Origin: JANXVR01 sp034667405
Lineage (GTDB): Bacteria > Actinomycetota > UBA4738 > HRBIN12
Direction: 5' to 3'
DNA length: 64,000 nt
Assembly (NCBI GenBank): GCA_034667405.1
Contig: JAXDJX010000007.1
Span: 1-64,000 of the forward strand
Both the position numbers and the translations under genes were made by a program. Of this stretch, positions 58,997 through 64,000 are shown piece after piece. Numbering within the stretch: position 1 is the first letter of the stretch; each line of letters begins with the position of its first letter. A model generated the notes under the pieces. That model did not search any database, had not been told where the DNA came from, and worked only from the letters and a program-made list of their open reading frames with translations.

Positions 58997-60085
58997 TCAC
59001 AATTCCTGCACGTGCTCTTCCTCGGACGCGCTACCGCTACCCGGTGCGAGCAGATCCCCGGCGAGGCGCCTCACCGCGCGGCCCGCGCGGCCGCGTTCCG
59101 GCAGCAGCCGACCTGCAGCCTGCGCGCGGGCGACCGACTGATCGGAAGGAATCACCGCGATCGGCGGAGCACCGAACGCGCGCGACACGTCCCCGGGCAC
59201 CAACTCCGACCTCCCTGCCCGGTTGAGCACATGGTCGATCCGAACCGATGGCACCGCGTCCAGGAAGCGCGCCGCCGCCCGGAACGTTCTCACTTCCGGC
59301 GTCAACACTTCGATCACGCGATCCATGGCGGCGAACAGATCCGGTGGCGGGTTCGCGCCCAGGTCGACCGCGACCACGTCAACAAGGCCTGAGGCAACCT
59401 GGATCACTCGGAGCCACCCTTGTGCGTGTTGCGTCTCGGCCTCGGGTGCAGGCGCCAGGAGCGCCCGGAATCCGGCCGGATGGGGCCACAACGCGTCCAC
59501 CAGATGTCCCGTTGTCAGTTCGTCTCCCATCCGAAGGAGGACCGCGGCCGTGTGCACACCTTCCTCGGGTGCACCGATGGACGGTCCGACATCGGCGCCG
59601 ATGGCATCCGCGTCGATGACGACGCACGAACGTCCGCGGGACGTGAATGCCCCCGCCAGATTGCAGGTGAGGAACGTCGCGCCGGCGCCGCCCCGGGCCG
59701 CGTGGATCCCGATTACCTGTCCGCGGGCATCGTTGGTGTCCAAGACCGGCCGGATCGCGGCAACCGCCGCCCCCAGCGCGTCGCGGTCCGCGGGCCACAC
59801 GAAATAGCCTCGCGCGCCGACCGACAGCGCCGTTCGAAGCGAACCCACCGATTCCCTGGTGTCCAGGGCCACCACCACGTGGCGACCGGCATCGAGCGCG
59901 CCACAGAGCGAGGGCTGCGCCACGACCACGTCGGGCTCGAGCTGCCGGACGGCTTCGGCGAGCCGTCGGTCGTCGTCCGCGGACGCCACGACCCTGGCAC
60001 GGCCACTCCGGTCGAACAGGTGCATCACCTCCTCGGCGACCTCCCCGCTCTCCATCCCGAGGACAACCCGCGCACCTTCCTCCAC
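58997..60085 (-). CDS. Ssd/CpaE-like MinD-family ATPase of the Tad locus
   Basis: 362 aa. The N-terminal part looks like a degenerate receiver (VVLGMESGEVAEEVMHLFD ... ARGYFVWPADRDALGAAVAA). The C-terminal part is a MinD/ParA fold with HAARGGAGATFLTCNLAGAF in place of the deviant Walker A KGGxGKT, lacking its second Lys, then VVIDADAIGADVG and VDVVAVDLGANPPPDL. The M. tuberculosis counterpart is Rv3660c (Ssd), located before TadA. GTG at 60085 with GGAGGTGCG is preferred to 60151. Two fn3 genes on the other strand separate it from tadA. Confidence 0.85.
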   Translation of the reverse strand: MEEGARVVLGMESGEVAEEVMHLFDRSGRARVVASADDDRRLAEAVRQLEPDVVVAQPSLCGALDAGRHVVVALDTRESVGSLRTALSVGARGYFVWPADRDALGAAVAAIRPVLDTNDARGQVIGIHAARGGAGATFLTCNLAGAFTSRGRSCVVIDADAIGADVGPSIGAPEEGVHTAAVLLRMGDELTTGHLVDALWPHPAGFRALLAPAPEAETQHAQGWLRVIQVASGLVDVVAVDLGANPPPDLFAAMDRVIEVLTPEVRTFRAAARFLDAVPSVRIDHVLNRAGRSELVPGDVSRAFGAPPIAVIPSDQSVARAQAAGRLLPERGRAGRAVRRLAGDLLAPGSGSASEEEHVQEL

Positions 60086-60206
60086 CGACGCACCTCCGCG
60101 TTTCCATGGGAGAGGAGGCCTGGATGCAACCGTACCTTCACGTACCGACACGAAGAGGACACGAAGGGTTCATCCCAACGTGCGCCGGCGTGTCAGACCC
60201 CCGGGG

Positions 60207-60221
60207 TAGGGTGGCGCCATG
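60207..60221 (+). promoter_or_regulatory. Leaderless -10 box for the 86-aa gene
   Basis: TAGGGT at 60207-60212, 6 nt, ATG at 60219. A second copy of the arrangement (TAGACT 60477-60482, 6 nt, GTG 60489) serves the next gene and overlaps this gene's stop codon. Confidence 0.5.
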
Positions 60222-60479
60222 GCACAGGTCATCTCGCTAGATAGCTATCGCGAACGCAGGGATCCCTTGGCGGCGGCCATGGCACGTCTGGACGGGGCCA
60301 TCGGACGTTTGGATCCGTTGGTGCGCGGCAGGCGTGAGCGTCCCGGCCCACGGCTCGAACGCGAACTGGCGGCGATCTCCCGCGAGGTCTCGAACGGCCG
60401 GCCACAAGCAGCAGCCGACCGCGCCGAGAGACTGGCCGATCTCCTTGAGCATCCCGCGGCGATCGGTTCGTCGCCCTAG
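60219..60479 (+). CDS. Small helical protein of unknown function
   Basis: 86 aa, predicted mostly helical and Arg-rich: AQVISLDSYRERRDPLAAAM and RPGPRLERELAAISREVSNG. No membrane helix or signal is visible. It is a solo small gene with its own -10 box, divergent from the ssd/cpaE-like gene. Family unknown. Confidence 0.65.
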   Translation: MAQVISLDSYRERRDPLAAAMARLDGAIGRLDPLVRGRRERPGPRLERELAAISREVSNGRPQAAADRAERLADLLEHPAAIGSSP

Positions 60480-60488
60480 ACTTCGCGG

Positions 60489-61721
60489 GTGGATCCCACC
60501 AGACGTCGCGCACTGATCGCTGCTGGAATCGCTGCGAGCATCACCTTGGCCATAGGACTCACGGCCGTCGCGATCACGTCGAGAGACGACGGCGAAACCG
60601 TGTCTCGGCTTCCGAGCGGATCCGCCACATCGGATCCCACGTCCCCGCCGGCGTCGAAGAAGGCCGAGACACCCGACGCGTACCTCGCCTGGGTTCCGGG
60701 GGGATTGCCGCCGGGCTTCATTGCGGGGGCGGCGAAGCTGCATGAGTTCGACCGGGTCACCGCCGTCTTGCAGGACACGGTGTGGATGACCCGCTCGGTG
60801 GACGCGACCGGCAAGGTCGTTGACTCGCCCGCGCCCTATTTCATCCCCATCGACGCCGCCGGCATCGAACCCGCGAGGTTCGGAAGCTTCCTACCCAAGC
60901 CGTATCGAGCGGCGGTCGCGGACCTGGGTCCGCGTCAGGGGATACTGAGTGAAACGTCCGCCACCCTTCGGCGCATAGGTGTGGGAGGCAGCCTTTCGTT
61001 CCACGGCGGCACGGTGAAGATCGTCGCGGTGTTGCCGGACGTACTGGTGGGCGCGCAGGAACTGGTGGTCGACGCGCCCACGGCGCGCGCGATCGGTGTT
61101 CGCCATCCGCGCTACCTCCTCATGAACGCGAAGCCGGGAGCCTCCCCGAACGACGATCAGCTCCGCTCGCAGCTCTTGCCGCTCTTGCCGGCCGGTCTGC
61201 AATACCCGGTGGTTCAGGTGCGCGCCCCAGGAGAGACCACCTACCTTCATTCTGCCGACCTGGTGCTTCCGCAAGAGAACATCAAGCGACGGTTCGGAGA
61301 ATGGTCGGGGCGTCCCGGTAGCGGAGGATTCCTGAAGATAGACCCGAACTGGGTGGGTAAAAACATCGTGACCACCTCGGTCCCTATCCTAGGCAGGGTC
61401 ACCTGCAACCGGCGCCTCATCCCCCCGCTCAAGGCGGCCATGCACCGATTGGCGAGCCAGGGACAAGCGTCCGCGGTTCACGACTATGAAGGCTGTTACG
61501 TGGCGAAGTTCCTGCTGAACGATCCGACCGCGTCGATCAGCCACCACACATGGGGCGCGGCCATCGACATCAACGCGGCGGGGAGCCCCTACGGTGCCGT
61601 TCCGGTGCAGTCACGGGCGTTGATCAAAGCGATGGAACAGCAAGGCTTCATCTGGGGCGGGAGATTCATCATCCCCGACGGTCACCATTTCGAATACCTG
61701 CAGCCTGCCGGCAAGACATAG
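60489..61721 (+). CDS. D-alanyl-D-alanine carboxypeptidase (M15/VanY-like)
   Basis: 410 aa. An N-terminal signal/anchor helix (ALIAAGIAASITLAIGLTAV), a middle region of uncertain type (RRIGVGGSLSFHGGTVKIVA), and a C-terminal zinc peptidase with SHHTWGAAIDINAAG (HxxxxxxD) and PDGHHFEYLQP (late His/Glu). This trims the terminal D-Ala of peptidoglycan stems outside the membrane. GTG 60489 is leaderless. Confidence 0.9.
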   Translation: MDPTRRRALIAAGIAASITLAIGLTAVAITSRDDGETVSRLPSGSATSDPTSPPASKKAETPDAYLAWVPGGLPPGFIAGAAKLHEFDRVTAVLQDTVWMTRSVDATGKVVDSPAPYFIPIDAAGIEPARFGSFLPKPYRAAVADLGPRQGILSETSATLRRIGVGGSLSFHGGTVKIVAVLPDVLVGAQELVVDAPTARAIGVRHPRYLLMNAKPGASPNDDQLRSQLLPLLPAGLQYPVVQVRAPGETTYLHSADLVLPQENIKRRFGEWSGRPGSGGFLKIDPNWVGKNIVTTSVPILGRVTCNRRLIPPLKAAMHRLASQGQASAVHDYEGCYVAKFLLNDPTASISHHTWGAAIDINAAGSPYGAVPVQSRALIKAMEQQGFIWGGRFIIPDGHHFEYLQPAGKT

Positions 61722-61758
61722 AACGGGAGAGCAGGTATCAAGCGCATCGTCTGCACTT

Positions 61759-61798
61759 GCTCGGGAGCCGGCGGCCCTGGGGCCCCCGGGTCCTGAGC
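61759..61798. other. Strong GC-rich hairpin after the carboxypeptidase gene
   Basis: GCTCGGGA pairs with TCCTGAGC (one G-U) around an inner stem formed by CCGGCGGCCC-type sequence. A perfect 6-bp hairpin (CATGCC/GGCATG) lies just after. The 210 bp between the two convergent genes hold nothing else; the hairpins may be transcript ends for both. Confidence 0.4.
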
Positions 61799-61930
61799 AT
61801 GCCTCCCGCGGCATGACTCGCGCGTGGGTTCTGCTCCCCCGCGGTCACCTCTCGGCAACCTTTCTCGACGCTACACCCGCTCCCGACAACGCGCAATCGA
61901 GGCCCGCCGCGTGCGGGAACGGCCAGAAAC

Positions 61931-62737
61931 CTAGGCCGACCCCTCATGGCGACCTCGCGAACGCAGTGCGACCCAGACGAAGAGCGCACCCACCGCCACC
62001 GCCCCGAAGACCGCGGCAACGCCCGTGGTTCGCGGAGGCGGCATCGCGCCGGCGAGCCGTGTGCGCAGGCGCACGGGACGGCGGAAATCCCTGATCTGCC
62101 AGCCGCGCTCCTCCGCCTCACGTCGAAGCTCCTTGTCGGGGTTGACGGCGACGGGGTTCCCCACCACCTCGAGCATCGGAAGATCGGTGATGGAGTCGCT
62201 ATAGGCGAAGGACCGATCGAGATCGATCCCGCCGCGTTCGGCCAAGGCACGCATGGCGTCGGCCTTGTGGACGCCGTAGGAGTAGAACTCGAGCGCGCCG
62301 GTGTAGCGCTGATCGTCTCCGACGGCGGCACGCGTCGCGATGACGCCGCTCACTCCGAAGTGGCGAGCCAACGGGCGCACGATCTCCTGGGGAGAGGAGG
62401 AGACGATGTAGATCCGCCTCCCCTCCTTGCGGTGCTGCTCGATGAGATCAAGCGCTTCCTGATAGACGAACGGATCGATGACTTCCAGAAGCACCGCCCC
62501 CACCAGACCTTCGAGTTCGCCCCGGTGCCAGCCCTTCGTCAGGTTGAGCATGCCTTCTTTCAGACGAGCCATCTTCTCTTCGTCGGCGCCCACCAGCAGA
62601 TAGACGATCTGTGCGTAGGCGCCGCGTAGGAGCTGGCCGCGGCTGACCATCCCGGCGCGGTAGAGCGGGCGACCGAGCGCCAGCGTGCTGCTGCGCGAGA
62701 TGACCGTCTTGTCCAGATCGAAGAACGCGGCTTCCAT
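61931..62737 (-). CDS. HAD-IB family hydrolase
   Basis: 268 aa. The phosphatase motifs are AAFFDLDKTVISRSS (nucleophile Asp), IYIVSSSPQEIVRPLA (motif II) and RSFAYSDSITDLPMLEVVGN (motif IV). The C-terminal 60 residues include a membrane-like helix (TTGVAAVFGAVAVGALFVWV). Similar to SerB-type and 1-acylglycerol-phosphate-linked HAD-IB enzymes. In M. tuberculosis the equivalent (Rv3661) sits next to ssd. A TAGGCT box lies 10 nt before the ATG, with GGAGG. Confidence 0.9.
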   Translation of the reverse strand: MEAAFFDLDKTVISRSSTLALGRPLYRAGMVSRGQLLRGAYAQIVYLLVGADEEKMARLKEGMLNLTKGWHRGELEGLVGAVLLEVIDPFVYQEALDLIEQHRKEGRRIYIVSSSPQEIVRPLARHFGVSGVIATRAAVGDDQRYTGALEFYSYGVHKADAMRALAERGGIDLDRSFAYSDSITDLPMLEVVGNPVAVNPDKELRREAEERGWQIRDFRRPVRLRTRLAGAMPPPRTTGVAAVFGAVAVGALFVWVALRSRGRHEGSA

Positions 62738-62819
62738 GGGACCTCCAAGCCTACATTCGACAGACGACGGAACCGCTTAACTCCATCGAGCCCGAACGCG
62801 GCAGCGCGTCCGCCGGCGG

Positions 62820-62835
62820 TAGCCTGTCGCGGATG
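62820..62835 (+). promoter_or_regulatory. Leaderless -10 box for the MOSC gene
   Basis: TAGCCT at 62820-62825, 7 nt, ATG at 62833. Confidence 0.55.
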
Positions 62836-63609
62836 GCTTCCGTCGCCCGATTCAATATCGCGCCCGTGAAGTCGGCGCAGCTCCACCACCCCGATCACAT
62901 CGTGCTAGCCGCGGGTGGTGCGGTCGGCGATCGACGGTTCCTCTTCCTCGACAACGAAGGCCATCGATTCTCCGGCGAGGCTAAGCGCGGGATGCTGGGG
63001 ATCGCCACCACCTACGACGCCGAGACGGAGCGGCTCACGCTGCGGTTCCCGGATGGATCGGCGGTGACGGGGTCGGCGCTGTCGAGTGGGGAGGCGCTCG
63101 GCGTGGCGCTCTATGACCACGACGCCGATGTTCGGCTGGTGGACGGGCCGTTCGCTGAGGCCGTATCGATGCACATCGGACGCGAGGTGCGACTCGCTCG
63201 CACGGAACATGGCGAACGGGCCGGCGGACTCCCGCCCGTCTCCCTGATCTCGCTCGCCTCGGTGGCAGACCTGGCCACGCGCGGCGGCGTGGACACGCTC
63301 GACCCTCGTCGATTCAGGATGCTGATCGAGCTGGACGGCTGCGATCCGTACGAAGAGGACACGTGGGCGGGATGTCGGCTGCGCCTGGGGGAGGCGGAGT
63401 TGCGCGTCGGGGGTCCGACCTACCGGTGCACCCTGACGACGATGCACCCCGATACCGGCGAACACGACTTCCCGGCGCTCGACGTTCTCTCGACCTACCG
63501 GCGGAGCTCGGGCGGATTGGAGTTCGGCAGGTACGCCGAGGTCCTGCGCCCCGGCAGGGTCACCGTCGGGGACGCGGTGGACGTGCAACCGACGCGAACG
63601 ACCGGCTAG
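62833..63609 (+). CDS. MOSC domain protein
   Basis: 258 aa. An N-terminal MOSC_N-like beta domain (ARFNIAPVKSAQLHHPDHIV, GDRRFLFLDNEGHRFS) and a C-terminal MOSC domain (PVSLISLASVADLATRGGVD, RFRMLIELDG, TYRCTLTTMHPDTG with a conserved Cys). MOSC proteins bind molybdenum cofactor or sulfur, for example in reducing N-hydroxylated compounds. It lies 10 bp before the tRNA-Sec gene. Confidence 0.9.
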   Translation: MASVARFNIAPVKSAQLHHPDHIVLAAGGAVGDRRFLFLDNEGHRFSGEAKRGMLGIATTYDAETERLTLRFPDGSAVTGSALSSGEALGVALYDHDADVRLVDGPFAEAVSMHIGREVRLARTEHGERAGGLPPVSLISLASVADLATRGGVDTLDPRRFRMLIELDGCDPYEEDTWAGCRLRLGEAELRVGGPTYRCTLTTMHPDTGEHDFPALDVLSTYRRSSGGLEFGRYAEVLRPGRVTVGDAVDVQPTRTTG

Positions 63610-63619
63610 GCTCCCCGGC

Positions 63620-63711
63620 GGAGGTGTCAGGGTTCCTGGTGGGCCCCTCGGTCTTCAACACCGATGTGGGGGCGCAAGCTCCCAGGCGGGTTCGATTCCC
63701 GTCCACCTCCG
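63620..63711 (+). tRNA. selC: tRNA-Sec (selenocysteine, anticodon TCA)
   Basis: 92 nt. An 8-nt acceptor arm (GGAGGTGT with CCACCTCC, last pair mismatched) and G discriminator, a six-pair D stem (GGGTTC/GGGCCC) with a 5-nt loop, anticodon stem TCGGT/ACCGA with loop CTTCAAC (anticodon TCA), a long variable arm (TGGGGGC/GCTCCCA, GCAA loop) and T stem GCGGG/CCCGT. The 6-bp D stem, long variable arm and TCA anticodon are diagnostic of the Sec tRNA. CCA is not encoded. Confidence 0.95.
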
Positions 63712-63852
63712 CGAAGATCCGCCCGCGACTACGTTCGGCATAGTCATTTCTACCTAGAGGGGGGTATCAAGGAACGCCGTGCCCGCGGTATGGCCTACAG
63801 CGCCCGATCCGCGCATCCTCAGCAGGTCCCCGAACAAGCAGGAGGCCGTCGG

Positions 63853-64000
63853 ATGGAAACGCAGGTGGAGACGCAGAACGAAAGCAAGGCAGCGATGGAG
63901 ATCCGGGTAGCGACCGAACAACTCGCCCGTCACCAGGCGCAGGCTGCACACGAGAACCACCGCCAGGGCACCGTCGCCGGCTGCATCCTCTGCGAAGACG
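63853..64000 (+). CDS. Partial CDS of unknown function running off the window
   Basis: 49 codons before the edge. ATG at 63853 has a perfect AGGAGG seven bases upstream. The product begins METQVETQNESKAAMEIRVA and continues with a helical, Gln/Ala-rich segment and then GCILCED. It has no recognisable domain yet. It is the gene nearest downstream of the Sec tRNA; whether it is related to selenium use cannot be told. Confidence 0.65.
   Translation, partial: METQVETQNESKAAMEIRVATEQLARHQAQAAHENHRQGTVAGCILCED

Noticed and set aside
61722..61930. A riboswitch (c-di-AMP type) after the carboxypeptidase gene
   Set aside because: It lies downstream of both convergent genes and lacks a recognisable aptamer core.

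Overview
This 64 kb window is high-GC bacterial chromosome, almost certainly from an actinomycete-like bacterium (Actinomycetota), probably an uncultured lineage. The evidence is a dnaK-grpE-dnaJ-hspR heat-shock operon with a MerR-type HspR, a DUF5318 gene next to a class A PBP, the rpsF-ssb-rpsR-rplI-dnaB block, and a Tad pilus locus laid out like Mycobacterium tuberculosis Rv3661-Rv3654c (HAD-IB hydrolase, Ssd/CpaE, TadA, TadB, TadC, Flp, TadE, TadG). Many genes also start 6-9 nt after a TANNNT -10 box, the leaderless arrangement common in actinomycetes. No rRNA, CRISPR array, transposase or prophage was seen.

Layout. 0-2 kb: small YezD-like gene and an ABC importer of the NitT/TauT type. 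2-5 kb: DUF2090 aldolase-like gene and MBL-fold hydrolase, then an MFS exporter. 5-14.2 kb (minus strand): heat-shock series dnaK-grpE-dnaJ-hspR-GNAT-clpB, continuing into two paralogous conserved proteins and LemA. 14.3-17.8 kb: HdrD-like membrane Fe-S protein and a NarL-type two-component pair. 17.8-19.4 kb: dcd and trpD. 19.5 kb: tRNA-Gly(CCC). 19.6-23.6 kb: an unknown membrane protein, nth and dnaB. 23.6-26.9 kb: an accessory island of five small genes between dnaB and rplI, bounded by about 120-bp inverted repeats. 26.9-28.4 kb: rplI, rpsR, ssb, rpsF. 28.5-32.5 kb: methyltransferase, panB, and a second sensor/NarL pair. 32.6-43 kb: menaquinone genes (menE; menB-menA-menD; menF-menG) enclosing an OmpR-type two-component system with a four-repeat operator, plus a tandem-HTH MerR regulator. 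43-46.3 kb: a fused double GT-C membrane protein and a NarL regulator. 46.4-53.2 kb: PAS sensor kinase, PBP, DUF5318, bicupin, DUF983, TrhA. 53.3-60.1 kb: Tad pilus locus interrupted by two opposite-strand fn3 paralogues. 60.2-64 kb: small protein, D,D-carboxypeptidase, HAD-IB hydrolase, MOSC protein, a tRNA-Sec gene (selC), and a CDS running off the end.

How the genes work together. The chaperone/disaggregase genes share a strand with tight coupling and one strong candidate promoter before dnaK. The men genes supply most of the classical (o-succinylbenzoate) menaquinone pathway, which fits the respiratory-looking HdrD-like protein; menC and menH are not here. Four two-component systems lie within 32 kb. 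The tRNA-Sec gene means the genome very likely encodes selenoproteins, but selA/selB/selD and a selenoprotein are not in the window. All positions, motifs and repeat comparisons were read by eye; no database search was run.
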